Assembly (NCBI RefSeq): GCF_003937825.1
Contig: NZ_RSFW01000009.1
Span: 248,001-312,000 of the forward strand
DNA length: 64,000 nt
DNA from: Mesobacillus subterraneus
GTDB taxonomy: Bacteria; Bacillota; Bacilli; Bacillales; Cytobacillaceae
Direction: 5' to 3'
A program made the position numbers and the translations under genes. Below, piece by piece: positions 1-8,943 of this stretch (position 1 is its first letter; every line of letters begins with the position of its first letter). Below the pieces are notes generated by a model, which was not told the origin of the DNA, searched no databases, and saw only the letters and a program-made list of their open reading frames with translations.

Positions 1-366
1 CAGCTCCACTTACATCTATTTTGTTCGAAGGTGAACCTACTTCGGACATTTTCAGCTTCTCTTACATCAATTTTGTCCAAAGGTGAACCTACTTCGGACA
101 TTTCCAGCTTCTCTCTTACTTCAATTTTGTCCGAAGATGAACCTACTTCGGACATTTTCAGCCCCACTTACTTCAATTTTGTCCGAAGACGACCCTGCTT
201 CGGACATTTTCAGCTTCTCTTACATCAATTTTGTCCGAAGATGACCCTACTTCGGACATTTTCAGCTTCACTTACATCAATTTTGTCCGAAGACGACCCT
301 GCTTCGGACATTTCCAGCTCCCCCTACACCTTTTTGTCCAAAGGTGAACCTCTATCGGGGACGTTC
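1..366. repeat. Tandem array of 52-bp units with internal inverted repeat
   Basis: Seven units start at 1, 53, 105, 159, 211, 263 and 315. The first six are close copies (52 bp; the third has 54), the seventh is degenerate. Each unit carries GTCCGAAG, a 9-10 nt loop containing ACCT, then CTTCGGAC, followed by ATTTTCAGCTT and CTTACATCAATT. The array runs off the left edge, so its length is unknown. A 52-bp period shifts reading frame at every copy, so the long open frame through it is not a real protein. Function unknown. Confidence 0.85.
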
Positions 367-410
367 CACCATCTATCAAACAAAATGTCCTTCGAAGCGA
401 ATACATACGA

Positions 411-440
411 AAAAAATCCGCCTCATTGGGCGGATTTTTC
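411..440. terminator. Bidirectional terminator
   Basis: Stem AATCCGCC/GGCGGATT, with an A-run before and a T-run after. It ends the minus-strand typA-ylaH transcript and separates it from the repeat array. Confidence 0.8.
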
Positions 441-734
441 TTATTCTTCTTCAGGGTAGTTGACGTACTTGTCTGGTTCTTGCCTGATCTGGTCCAGCAT
501 GACTTCGATCAGGTCCCGGGGGAAGCGGTATTCTTTCGTCTCCCCTTCCTTCACGATGGTCACATAGTACATCAGTGCATCACGTTTTAGTTCTTTCGAT
601 TCCACTTGATGTTCTTCAGCAAGAATTTGTTCAAACAACTGCGTCGTATCATTAGCTGCTGTGTCCTCTGGACGGGCGTCACTGACAATCTTGATTGTCA
701 GCCAGTTATAGATAGCGTCCTGGAGTGATTTCAT
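441..734 (-). CDS. Conserved small protein downstream of ylaH, unknown function
   Basis: 97 residues, mostly charged, with no membrane segment or recognised motif; it ends in an acidic tail (NYPEEE). The start at 734 was chosen because AGGGGGTGG lies just upstream; the open frame extends further up but without a ribosome site. It is the third gene of a typA-ylaH-orf cluster, 11 nt after ylaH, and ends directly at the terminator. It is not YlaI, which is a cysteine-rich zinc-finger protein. I do not recognise a family. Confidence 0.75.
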   Translation of the reverse strand: MKSLQDAIYNWLTIKIVSDARPEDTAANDTTQLFEQILAEEHQVESKELKRDALMYYVTIVKEGETKEYRFPRDLIEVMLDQIRQEPDKYVNYPEEE

Positions 735-745
735 TTCGCCACCCC

Positions 746-1060
746 CTATTTCACATTCGCTTCTTCTTTTTTGTGCTGGCGCAGCCTGAGTTTGTAAATG
801 ATCAGGATCAGCGCAGCGACGACAAGCCCTTCCGTAATTGGAAGGAAAATAGCAAGGAAGGTCAGGACAGTAGAGCCAAGCAATAAGAATGCGTAGATAA
901 TGATGTTTTTCAGCAATGGCAGCTTTTGTGCAAATCCCAGTTTGTAAACGAGGATGCTTAACCCGGCAATGGTCAGATAAAGCAGCCACATCCCAACTGT
1001 CGGGTTTTCATCAACACGGAAAAGTGCTGCAAAAAAAGATAATCTTTGGCTTACGTCCAT
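746..1060 (-). CDS. ylaH: YlaH-like small membrane protein
   Basis: 104 residues with about three hydrophobic segments (roughly 22-42, 50-70 and 75-92) and a short lysine-rich C-terminal tail. Sequence and position match B. subtilis YlaH, which follows typA. The ATG is preceded by AGGGGGAAG. It starts 21 nt after typA and is probably co-transcribed with it. Function is unknown; the link to TypA suggests a role in cold or stress growth, but that is inference. Confidence 0.85.
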   Translation of the reverse strand: MDVSQRLSFFAALFRVDENPTVGMWLLYLTIAGLSILVYKLGFAQKLPLLKNIIIYAFLLLGSTVLTFLAIFLPITEGLVVAALILIIYKLRLRQHKKEEANVK

Positions 1061-1081
1061 ACTTCTTCCCCCTACTTAAAA

Positions 1082-2917
1082 TTAAGCTTCAGCGAATTTT
1101 TTCTTTTTCGCGATTCTTTCGCGCTCGTTCTTATCAAGAATCTTTTTACGGAGTCTGATTGACTCTGGTGTTACTTCGCAATACTCGTCATCGTTCAAGT
1201 ATTCCAAAGATTCCTCAAGAGTCATGATTCTCGGCTTCTTGATGACCGATGTCTGGTCCTTATTTGCAGAACGGATATTAGTTGCTGCCTTTACCTTCGT
1301 GATATTTACAGTGATGTCGTTCTCACGAGTGTGTTCGCCGACAATCATGCCTTCATAGATTTCAGTTCCTGGCTCAACAAAAATCGTTCCACGGTCCTCT
1401 ACCTGCATGATTCCATAAGTAGATGCCTTTCCGGATTCCATCGATACCAGAACACCCTGGCGGCGTCCGCCTACCTGGCCCTGAAGCATTGGCTGGTAGC
1501 TGTCGAATGTATGGTTAATGATACCATATCCGCGAGTCAATGTTAAAAACTCTGTTGTGTATCCGATCAGTCCGCGTGCAGGTACGTTGAAGATCAATCG
1601 TACTTGGCCGCTTCCGTTGTTGATCATATCGAGCATTTCACCTTTACGGGCACCGATTGATTCCATGATGGAACCTGTGTGCTCTTCAGGAACATCGATT
1701 TGAACGCGTTCAACTGGTTCACAACGCACTCCGTCGATTTCCCTTACGATTACTTCAGGCTTTGACACTTGAAGCTCATAACCTTCACGGCGCATGTTTT
1801 CAATCAAGATAGACAAGTGAAGTTCTCCACGTCCTGAAACGATCCAGGCATCCGGTGAATCAGTGTTGTCTACCCTAAGACTAACGTCAGTTTGCAGCTG
1901 TGCGCGAAGTCTCTCTTCAATTTTCCTTGAAGTCAGGTATTTACCCTCACGACCTGCGAATGGGCTGTTGTTGACCAGGAATGTCATTTGAAGTGTCGGC
2001 TCATCAATGCGCAGAACTGGAAGTGGATCCTGGTTGTCGAATGGACATACTGTTTCACCGACATTGATATCTTCCATTCCGGATACGGCAATCAGGTCAC
2101 CAGCATATGCTTCCTGGATTTCCTGGCGCTTTAGCCCGAAGAAACCAAAGATTTTTGTTACACGGAATTGTTTGACAGAACCATCAAGTTTCATCAATGC
2201 TACCTGCTGGCCTACCTTCATCGTACCGCGGAATACACGGCCAATACCGATTCTTCCCACATAGTCATTGTAGTCAAGAAGGGCAACCTGGAATTGCAGC
2301 GGCTCTTCACGGTTATCTACAGGAGCCGGGATATGGTCGATAATCGACTCGTACAATGCCTGCATGTTTTCATCTTGTTTTTCAGGATCCAAGCTTGCTG
2401 TTCCGTTGATTCCAGATGCATAAACAACCGGGAACTCGAGCTGGTCCTCATCTGCACCAAGTTCGATGAACAAGTCTAACACTTCATCTACAACCTCTGA
2501 AGGACGGGCAAAATCACGGTCAATTTTATTCACGACCACGATTGGTGTAAGGTGCTGTTCAAGCGCCTTCTTTAAAACAAAGCGTGTTTGTGGCATGCAG
2601 CCTTCGTATGCATCGACTACAAGCAAAACGCCGTCAACCATTTTCATGATCCGCTCCACTTCGCCGCCAAAGTCAGCGTGTCCAGGAGTATCAAGAATGT
2701 TAATGCGTGTATCTTTATATGAAATAGCTGTATTTTTCGCGAGGATGGTAATTCCTCGTTCTCTTTCCAAATCATTTGAATCCATTGCGCGCTCTTCCAC
2801 ATGCTCATTGGTGCGGAAAGTTCCTGATTGCTTCAGGAGCTGGTCGACCAATGTCGTTTTACCGTGGTCAACGTGAGCGATGATCGCTATATTACGAATA
2901 TCTTCTCTTAATTTCAA
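1082..2917 (-). CDS. typA: Ribosome-associated GTPase TypA/BipA
   Basis: Translational GTPase of the EF-G/LepA superfamily that binds ribosomes and supports ribosome assembly and growth at low temperature. Visible motifs: P-loop AHVDHGKT near the N-terminus, switch residues RGITI, DTPGH and NKID, then domain II, an EF-G-like domain V and the TypA-specific C-terminus. I chose the TTG at 2917 (611 residues, MKLREDIRN...) because AGGGTGAC sits at proper distance and the B. subtilis protein starts the same way; an upstream in-frame TTG at 2944 has no ribosome site. First gene of the typA-ylaH-orf cluster; a TATAAT box at 2977-2982 (minus strand) may be its promoter. Confidence 0.95.
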   Translation of the reverse strand: MKLREDIRNIAIIAHVDHGKTTLVDQLLKQSGTFRTNEHVEERAMDSNDLERERGITILAKNTAISYKDTRINILDTPGHADFGGEVERIMKMVDGVLLVVDAYEGCMPQTRFVLKKALEQHLTPIVVVNKIDRDFARPSEVVDEVLDLFIELGADEDQLEFPVVYASGINGTASLDPEKQDENMQALYESIIDHIPAPVDNREEPLQFQVALLDYNDYVGRIGIGRVFRGTMKVGQQVALMKLDGSVKQFRVTKIFGFFGLKRQEIQEAYAGDLIAVSGMEDINVGETVCPFDNQDPLPVLRIDEPTLQMTFLVNNSPFAGREGKYLTSRKIEERLRAQLQTDVSLRVDNTDSPDAWIVSGRGELHLSILIENMRREGYELQVSKPEVIVREIDGVRCEPVERVQIDVPEEHTGSIMESIGARKGEMLDMINNGSGQVRLIFNVPARGLIGYTTEFLTLTRGYGIINHTFDSYQPMLQGQVGGRRQGVLVSMESGKASTYGIMQVEDRGTIFVEPGTEIYEGMIVGEHTRENDITVNITKVKAATNIRSANKDQTSVIKKPRIMTLEESLEYLNDDEYCEVTPESIRLRKKILDKNERERIAKKKKFAEA

Positions 2918-3070
2918 AAAAGTCACCCTGCCTTTAATATTCAAATTTATCTAATGGCTTTTTTCACAACTCACATATTATAACACAATAAGAGTAGAAA
3001 CCTAAAAGCATTTTAATGTACAATTAAAATAATATTATTTTGCAGCTTACTGTCGAATGGAGGAATTACC

Positions 3071-3256
3071 TTGAAGCAAATAAAATGGCCATTATTATTT
3101 TTCGCTTTCGCTGCCGCTTCATGCATGATTGGGATCGGAATTGCCATTGGAGAACGCAGTGTAATCGGAACGCTTGCCTGTATTGTCGCACTTGTGCTTG
3201 TTATGGGCTTCGGCTTTAAGAAGAAAAAGAAGATGCGGGAAGCAGGAGAACTATAG
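3071..3256 (+). CDS. ylaF: YlaF-like small membrane protein
   Basis: 61 residues with two hydrophobic helices (about 5-27 and 31-50) followed by a KKKKKMRE tail that should stay in the cytosol. TTG start preceded by GGAGGAATTACC. It is divergent from typA, as in B. subtilis, and resembles YlaF there. Function unknown. Confidence 0.75.
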   Translation: MKQIKWPLLFFAFAAASCMIGIGIAIGERSVIGTLACIVALVLVMGFGFKKKKKMREAGEL

Positions 3257-3265
3257 ACAAACACA

Positions 3266-3291
3266 AAACCGGCTGGAAATACAGCCGGTCA
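3266..3291 (-). terminator. Terminator of the suhB-GNAT transcript
   Basis: Stem ACCGGCTG/CAGCCGGT with TTTTGTGTTTG on the minus strand, directly after the stop of the GNAT pseudogene. Confidence 0.65.
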
Positions 3292-3749
3292 TTCAAAGGG
3301 GCGAACCATAATCATAAAGGTTTCGCCTTTATTTTCTTCTGTTTTAAATTGTTCAAAACCGCAGTCCGTCAAAAAATTTGCCCATTCATATTCATCAATG
3401 GGCACACCGGCAAAAAGGGCCTTATGTCCAGCTGCCTTCAATTCTTCGGAAGATGATTGATGATCGTGGCAGAAACTCCTCTGCGCCTTTCCGATGCTTT
3501 CACCAAAATGGTCCCCAGCCAGGGCTTTTGATTGGATGGTGCGACAGGAACATGGTAGGAAATAGACACCGGAAGGTCCTTCTCCATCCATACCCTCCAC
3601 TCCCCCGAAAGTTCTTCGTATACTCTCATATACTCTTCAAGTGCATGATTTCGAAGTTCGCGCTTTTGCCACTTGGCACTGTCTGAAATGATTTCCTGAA
3701 AGAAAGCTAAGTCATGCCTTTTAAATGGACGTGAAGCGATTTTTACCAT
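3289..3749 (-). pseudogene. GNAT-family acetyltransferase, broken by a frameshift
   Basis: Two overlapping frames together make one plausible protein of about 152 residues. The upstream frame (start 3749, stop near 3438) ends in an acetyl-CoA-binding-like stretch with ASERRRGVSATIINHL. The downstream frame, shifted by -1, continues with SSEELKAAGHKALFAG and ends in a GNAT-like tail (FLTDCGF...MVRPFE). One base is missing, or two are extra, at about 3438-3480. There is no homopolymer or slippery heptamer there, so mutation or a sequencing error is likelier than programmed shifting. Its ATG overlaps the end of suhB by 7 nt. Confidence 0.65.
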
Positions 3750-4546
3750 TTTCCATCCTTAAGATAGTGCTTCAGTATTTCACTGTGCAATCCCGGTTTA
3801 GAGACGAATAAAGAGTTTTCCTTCAGCAAATCCAGCTCATTTCCACGGAGATCCGTGGCCTCACCGCCCAATTCCTTGATCAGAATGATTCCGGCAGCGA
3901 TATCCCACGGTGCCAGTCTGGGACTTAAATATGCATCGATCCTTCCTGTTGCAACATAAACCATTTCCATTGCAGCTGAACCGTAGGAGCGCGTTCCTCT
4001 TACATCCTGCACTAACGGGATGAACATCTGATGGTCGATCCGCTTGTTAGGAGCCACCCATAAAGCATTAAGGGCAATTACCGCCTCACTCACTCTGGAC
4101 TCCTTCAGCTCTGGAATCGGCTTATCATTTAGCAATACTCCATTCCCTTTTATACAGTGATAGAGTTCATCATGAACCACATCATAAATAAGACCAATCA
4201 TTCCCTCACCGTCTACATAAATCCCTACAGAGATCGCAAAATTCCTTTGCTGATGCACAAAGTTCATTGTTCCATCGATAGGGTCAATGATCCAAACAAC
4301 ACCTGATAACCCTGTCACTTCATCGCCATAGCCTTCTTCACCCATGATACGATGGTCCGGGTATTTGCCTTTGATTTTTTCGATAAAATATTGCTCGGTC
4401 CCCTTATCTATATCTGTCACCAGGTCATTTGGATTCGACTTTGACGTTACATTCAGGGTTTTCGGAAAAGAAGCCCTTATATTTTCACCAGCTTCCTTCG
4501 TCCATTCCATAGCATATGTATAAATTTCTTTCAGGTTATGATTCAT
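3743..4546 (-). CDS. suhB: Inositol monophosphatase family protein (SuhB/YktC)
   Basis: 267 residues, the usual length. Li+-sensitive Mg2+-dependent phosphatase fold: GEEG supplies the metal-binding Glu, then WIIDPIDGTMNF (the DPxDxT signature) and APWDIAAG (second signature, catalytic Asp). The family hydrolyses inositol phosphates and related sugar phosphates; the true substrate in Bacillus is not settled. It lies in the ylaF-yktB neighbourhood as yktC does in B. subtilis, and its 3' end overlaps the broken GNAT gene. Confidence 0.9.
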   Translation of the reverse strand: MNHNLKEIYTYAMEWTKEAGENIRASFPKTLNVTSKSNPNDLVTDIDKGTEQYFIEKIKGKYPDHRIMGEEGYGDEVTGLSGVVWIIDPIDGTMNFVHQQRNFAISVGIYVDGEGMIGLIYDVVHDELYHCIKGNGVLLNDKPIPELKESRVSEAVIALNALWVAPNKRIDHQMFIPLVQDVRGTRSYGSAAMEMVYVATGRIDAYLSPRLAPWDIAAGIILIKELGGEATDLRGNELDLLKENSLFVSKPGLHSEILKHYLKDGKW

Positions 4547-4687
4547 TCATCTTTCCCCCATTCCGTATTTTTACGTATCAGGAATCTATTACAGCTTATA
4601 GGATAAGCTAATTTCGCATCAAGTATTAGGATTCCCCCTGAACGCAGATAAACATTCAAAGCAGTTCAGTTATATTCTACATAAGAA

Positions 4688-4716
4688 ACGAACTCCATTT
4701 CATTTCAGGAGTTCGT
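4688..4716 (-). terminator. Probable terminator after ykzI
   Basis: Perfect 9-bp stem ACGAACTCC/GGAGTTCGT. On the minus strand only TTCTTATG follows, a weak T-tract. The rest of the 245-nt gap 4547-4791 shows nothing else. Confidence 0.4.
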
Positions 4717-4791
4717 CATGTTTTGCAATGATTGCATTTTTCTGAACAAATCAAAATGTTTTTCCCTTTCATCTTTCCAAATAATAAACCC

Positions 4792-4986
4792 TTACAAAGC
4801 TTTCAATCGCAATAGTTCTTGTCGAATTCTTTCTAATTTTTGTTTGCATTCCTTCATTTTCGTCTTATCCGAGTCAGTCATTGCGTCAAAAAGTGTCGCC
4901 AGTTCATAATCCATTTCCAAACGCAATACTGCTGTTCTTTGCAGTTCGCCATTCCTTTTTCTTGTCGAATTTATAAGTTGTTTCAT
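4792..4986 (-). CDS. ykzI: Small conserved protein, YkzI-like
   Basis: 64 residues, highly charged and predicted helical (MKQLINSTRKRNGEL..., ending RQELLRLKAL). The start at 4986 has GAGGAG 9 nt upstream; an upstream extension lacks a ribosome site. Length and position between yktB and suhB match B. subtilis ykzI. Function unknown. Confidence 0.65.
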   Translation of the reverse strand: MKQLINSTRKRNGELQRTAVLRLEMDYELATLFDAMTDSDKTKMKECKQKLERIRQELLRLKAL

Positions 4987-5152
4987 TATATTACACTCCT
5001 CTATAATTTCTGTTTTTTTATTCATTGTATGAATTCTCCATTGGCAGTGGTACAAATTTGTGCTCATACCCATACTCTCAAAAATGCCTGTTGCTTCAAA
5101 TTTCAAGTTGCTTTTGCTACAATATTTGACAAAGCAATAGGAGGTTTTTATA

Positions 5153-5773
5153 TTGTCATTTTCAGGATTCACACAAGCAGATTTCGATGTGTTTAAAATT
5201 GACGGTCTCGATGAAAGAATGGAGGCCTTGAAATCCCAGATCCGCCCGAAGCTGGAAGAGCTAGGCCAGCATTTTGCTCCTACCTTATCAGTCCTTACTG
5301 GTGATGAAATGCACTACCACGTGGCGAAGCATGCAAGAAGGACGAAAAATCCGCCAAAGGATACATGGGTCGCGTTCGCAAGTAATCCCAGAGGATATAA
5401 GATGCTGCCCCATTTCCAGATCGGCCTGTGGGAAACGCATGTCTTTATCTGGTTCGCCGTCATATACGAAGCTCCAGATAAGGAAGCGATCGGCCAGAAG
5501 CTGGAAAAGAACATTGATACGATCTATACCCGGACTCCAAAGGATTTCTTTTGGTCCATTGACCACATGAAGCCTGAAGCTTCCTTACATAGCGAGCTTT
5601 CAAAGGAGGACCTTCTTTCAATGTTCCAGCGCCTTCAAACTGTGAAAAAGGCTGAAATCCTTTGCGGCTTGAATATCCCTCGCGAGGAAGCCGTCAAACT
5701 GAGCGGTGAAGAAATGCTATCTAATATCGAGTTTGTATTTAAAGAAATATTACCCCTATATAAAATGGCATAA
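5153..5773 (+). CDS. yktB: UPF0637 protein YktB
   Basis: 206 residues, of family length, with the characteristic FTQADFDVF start and a soluble alpha/beta composition. TTG start with AGGAGG 10 nt upstream. A promoter-like TTCAAA-N17-TACAAT ends near 5123. Divergent from ykzI and convergent with yktA. The molecular role is unknown; a UPF0637 crystal structure exists from structural genomics, but no reaction is assigned. Confidence 0.88.
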   Translation: MSFSGFTQADFDVFKIDGLDERMEALKSQIRPKLEELGQHFAPTLSVLTGDEMHYHVAKHARRTKNPPKDTWVAFASNPRGYKMLPHFQIGLWETHVFIWFAVIYEAPDKEAIGQKLEKNIDTIYTRTPKDFFWSIDHMKPEASLHSELSKEDLLSMFQRLQTVKKAEILCGLNIPREEAVKLSGEEMLSNIEFVFKEILPLYKMA

Positions 5774-5778
5774 ACCAA

Positions 5779-5808
5779 ATAAAGAGCCCATTTTCATGGG
5801 CTCTTTAC
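5779..5808. terminator. Bidirectional terminator between yktB and yktA
   Basis: Stem AAAGAGCCCAT/ATGGGCTCTTT with a 4-nt loop. Confidence 0.85.
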
Positions 5809-5820
5809 TCATATTCCATC

Positions 5821-6105
5821 CTATTTTCTTTTTGGTGCGACTTTGATTTTCTGGCCAGAACTCGTCTCTTTGAGCGCTTTTACTGCCTGGTAAGATGTAT
5901 AGCCGCTCACTTCTTCAAACTCATTGAAAATCGTCTTTTCTTGGGCCTTGCCTGGCACGATTTCCTTGAAACGGCGGTAAGCTGCAAGTAAAACGTCTCT
6001 GTCAATCCCGTTTTCATACGCTTTTTCGATACATTCAAAGAAATGAATGACATCGACGATTTCGTCGGTGGACCATGTGTAGTCGATCGGATATTGATAT
6101 TCCAT
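5821..6105 (-). CDS. yktA: UPF0223 protein YktA
   Basis: 94 residues, soluble. The core AYRRFKEIVPGKAQEK and the context next to yktB match the UPF0223 family. AGGTGAC precedes the ATG. A stem-loop at 6129-6154 lies in the leader. Function unknown. Confidence 0.88.
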   Translation of the reverse strand: MEYQYPIDYTWSTDEIVDVIHFFECIEKAYENGIDRDVLLAAYRRFKEIVPGKAQEKTIFNEFEEVSGYTSYQAVKALKETSSGQKIKVAPKRK

Positions 6106-6128
6106 TATGTCACCTGCTTTTCATGCAC

Positions 6129-6166
6129 TGCACAGAAAATGTAAATTCTGTGCATTTCTTTTTTGG
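6129..6166 (+). other. Terminator-like hairpin in the yktA leader, T-tract on the plus strand
   Basis: Perfect stem TGCACAGAA/TTCTGTGCA with an 8-nt loop, followed by TTTCTTTTTT on the plus strand. The gene it precedes is on the minus strand, so as a terminator it faces the wrong way. It may act as a leader stem in the yktA mRNA or stop antisense transcription. Confidence 0.5.
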
Positions 6167-6260
6167 ACGCTGTTTTCCAACCTTCTTGCTCTGCAAAAAA
6201 CAGCCTGTTTGATAAACGATTTTACAGATATCCGGAATGAATGGCAAGGAAATCAACGCT

Positions 6261-7220
6261 TTATTCGTTCCAGCTCCTCCTTATTCCTTCAGCTTCTCTA
6301 ATGATTCTTTCAAAAAGTTCAGCTACTGACGGTGAGTCTTTAATCAGGCCCATCACCTGACCTGCCCAGCCAAATCCCTGCTCTTGATCGCCTTCATAAA
6401 TATATTTGCGATTCGCCGAACCGCTAATCAACTCTTTCAGTTCTTCATAGCCGCCGCCATTCTTTTCGATTTCAATTATTTTTTCCGTTAATGGATTAGC
6501 GATAGCCCTCGCAGGCATGCCAAGTGTTCTTTTGATTACCGTTGTATCATTCTCTGTTCCTTCCACCAGCCTTTGCTTATACACTTCATTCGCATGGACA
6601 CACTCTTTCGTAGCGATGAACCTTGTACCCATCTCTATCCCCTGTGCTCCCAGGCTCAAGGCTGCCATCAGCCCCCTGCCGTCACCAATTCCCCCCGAAG
6701 CGATTACTGGTATAGTGACAGCATCTACTACTGCCGGGATCAAAACCATTGTGCCGATGTCGCTTTTCCCAAGATGCCCTCCGCCTTCCTGTCCAACAAC
6801 CATGACAGCGTCTGCGCCCAGTTCCTCTGCTTTCTGAGCCTGTCTTTTAGCAGCGACAAGAACCAGCTTCTTTGTGTTCGTACCCTTCAGCTGTTCGAAA
6901 ATTGGGGCCGGATTCCCCCCTGTCATTGAAATGACGGGCACTTCTTCCTCAATGGCCACATCAAGATAATGCGAAAAAGGCCTGCCATGCTGACCGATTG
7001 CAAAGTTAACCCCAAACGGCTTGTCTGTAAGCTGTTTGACTCTTTGTATCTCTCCTCTTAGCGCATCAGGATCCGGAAGTGACATTGCTGTGATCTGCCC
7101 CAGTCCTCCAGCGTTCGAAACCGCAGCAGCTAAATCAGAATAAGCCAGATAGGCAAGGCCGCCTTGAATGATTGGATATTGTATTCCTAGAAGTTCGGTT
7201 ACTTCTGTTTTCCAGTTCAT
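6261..7220 (-). CDS. Nitronate monooxygenase / FabK-like FMN flavoprotein
   Basis: 319 residues in a TIM-barrel fold. Family motifs are visible: PIIQGGLAY at the start, FGVNFA, a GGGHxG loop (QEGGGHLG), IPVIASGGIGDG and an FMN phosphate site (GAQGIEMGTRF). The family (2-nitropropane dioxygenase-like) oxidises alkyl nitronates; close relatives are FabK enoyl-ACP reductases. The GHLG loop fits nitronate monooxygenase. The start at 7220 was preferred over 7238 because GAGGGAGAG precedes it. It is divergent from speA. Substrate unproven. Confidence 0.85.
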   Translation of the reverse strand: MNWKTEVTELLGIQYPIIQGGLAYLAYSDLAAAVSNAGGLGQITAMSLPDPDALRGEIQRVKQLTDKPFGVNFAIGQHGRPFSHYLDVAIEEEVPVISMTGGNPAPIFEQLKGTNTKKLVLVAAKRQAQKAEELGADAVMVVGQEGGGHLGKSDIGTMVLIPAVVDAVTIPVIASGGIGDGRGLMAALSLGAQGIEMGTRFIATKECVHANEVYKQRLVEGTENDTTVIKRTLGMPARAIANPLTEKIIEIEKNGGGYEELKELISGSANRKYIYEGDQEQGFGWAGQVMGLIKDSPSVAELFERIIREAEGIRRSWNE

Positions 7221-7438
7221 GTTCTCTCTCCCTCTCATGCTTGTTGTTTTTTTATAATACTTCTATCTTTATTGATCCATTTCCTGTTTTTATCTCATCA
7301 AAACTGTCCGGTATTCCGCTTCATGAATTTCTTTGCAAACACCCCGATTAGTGCTATAATGCATGTGTTTTATTTTTATAAATACCAAACAATAATCATA
7401 AACCGAAATCCAATACATTAAAGAGGTGTGATCATCAA

Positions 7439-8908
7439 TTGTCACAAAACGAAACACCGTTATTCACAAGCCTACTAAAGCATGCAGAAAAGGATCCGAT
7501 CCAGTTTCACATTCCCGGCCATAAAAAAGGCAGCGGAATTGATCCGGAATTCAGGGAATTCATTGGCGATAATGCCTTATCGATCGATTTGATCAATATT
7601 GGCCCGCTTGATGACCTCCATTCACCAAAGGGTATCATCAAGCAGGCACAAGAACTTGCGGCCGAAGCATTTGGCGCAGACCATACGTTCTTTTCAGTAC
7701 AAGGAACAAGCGGAGCGATCATGACCATGATCATGACAGTCTGCGGACCTGGAGATAAAATCATCGTTCCGCGTAATGTGCATAAATCCATTATGTCGGC
7801 GATCGTCTTTTCGGGTGCAATTCCCATCTTCATCCATCCAGAGATTGATAAAAAACTAGGCATCTCCCACGGCATTTCAACTGATTCGGTAGAGAAGGCT
7901 TTGGAACAGCATCCAGACGCGAAAGGTTTGCTTGTCATCAATCCAACTTATTTCGGTTTTGCTGCTGACCTGAAAAAAATCGTTGAGATTGCTCACTCTT
8001 ATGATGTACCCGTACTTGTGGATGAAGCTCATGGAGTCCATATCCACTTCCATGAAGACCTTCCCCTTTCTGCGATGCAGGCTGGAGCAGATATGGCAGC
8101 TACAAGCGTCCATAAGCTCGGGGGCTCGATGACTCAAAGTTCGATTCTTAATGTGAGAGAAGGATTAGTTTCTCCAAAGCGCGTGCAGTCGATCATCAGC
8201 ATGCTTACGACTACATCCACCTCTTACCTATTGCTCGCTTCTTTGGATACAGCAAGAAGAAGGCTTGCAATTGAGGGAAGGGAAATCATTGACCGGACCA
8301 TCAAACTGGCACAGTGGATCCGCGGACAGGTCAATGAAATTGAACACTTGTACTGTCCTGGCGAAGACCTGCTCGGAACGAATGCCACTTATGACTTTGA
8401 TCCCACGAAAGTCCTGATCAGTATCAAGGATCTTAATATTACCGGATATGAAGTTGAAAAGTGGTTGAGGGACCGGTACAACATTGAGGTTGAACTATCC
8501 GATTTATACAATATCCTTTGCATTATCACTCCAGGGGACACGCAGAAAGAAGCGGAAATTCTTGTCGAAGCACTTAGGGAGCTATCCAAGGAATATCACC
8601 ACCTGGCTGAAAAAGTGCATGCAGAAGTCATGCTGCCGGATATTCCTCTATTGGCACTTACTCCTAGGGATGCGTTTTATGCTGATACAGAGGTAGTTCC
8701 TGTTGAGGAGTCAGAAGGCAGGATTATTGCGGAGTTCGTCATGGTTTATCCACCAGGGATTCCGATTTTCATCCCTGGCGAAATCATTACAGAGGAAAAC
8801 CTCGTGTATATCAAGACCAATATGGAAGCCGGCCTGCCGGTCCAGGGACCTGAAGACGATGAACTAAAGTCCTTCAGAGTCATTAAAGAGCATAAAGCGA
8901 TCCGTTAA
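7439..8908 (+). CDS. speA: Arginine/lysine decarboxylase, SpeA type
   Basis: 489 residues, PLP-dependent fold-III (Orn/Lys/Arg class I) decarboxylase, nearly co-linear with B. subtilis SpeA, which makes agmatine for spermidine synthesis. Features: FHIPGHK near the N-terminus, DEAHGVH, the PLP lysine in SVHKLGGS, and a C-terminal domain with FVMVYPPGIP. TTG start with GAGGTG upstream. It converges on SR1, as in B. subtilis. Lysine specificity cannot be excluded from sequence. Confidence 0.9.
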   Translation: MSQNETPLFTSLLKHAEKDPIQFHIPGHKKGSGIDPEFREFIGDNALSIDLINIGPLDDLHSPKGIIKQAQELAAEAFGADHTFFSVQGTSGAIMTMIMTVCGPGDKIIVPRNVHKSIMSAIVFSGAIPIFIHPEIDKKLGISHGISTDSVEKALEQHPDAKGLLVINPTYFGFAADLKKIVEIAHSYDVPVLVDEAHGVHIHFHEDLPLSAMQAGADMAATSVHKLGGSMTQSSILNVREGLVSPKRVQSIISMLTTTSTSYLLLASLDTARRRLAIEGREIIDRTIKLAQWIRGQVNEIEHLYCPGEDLLGTNATYDFDPTKVLISIKDLNITGYEVEKWLRDRYNIEVELSDLYNILCIITPGDTQKEAEILVEALRELSKEYHHLAEKVHAEVMLPDIPLLALTPRDAFYADTEVVPVEESEGRIIAEFVMVYPPGIPIFIPGEIITEENLVYIKTNMEAGLPVQGPEDDELKSFRVIKEHKAIR

Positions 8909-8914
8909 TCATAC

Positions 8915-8943
8915 AAAAAAGGGCATGCGCTGAGCATGCCCTT
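8915..8943. terminator. Shared bidirectional terminator of speA and SR1
   Basis: Stem GGGCATGC/GCATGCCC with an A-run on the left and TTTT on the right. On the minus strand CCCTTTTTTG makes a strong SR1 terminator. Confidence 0.9.

Noticed and set aside
1-366. CRISPR array
   Set aside because: Units are similar along their whole length, with no unique spacers, and no cas genes are present.
31-459. 142-residue open frame on the plus strand through the left-end array
   Set aside because: The 52-bp repeat period changes frame at each copy; the translated text is not a consistent peptide repeat and no ribosome site precedes it.
3438-3480. Programmed frameshift in the GNAT gene
   Set aside because: No slippery heptamer or downstream structure at the join; mutation or sequence error fits better.
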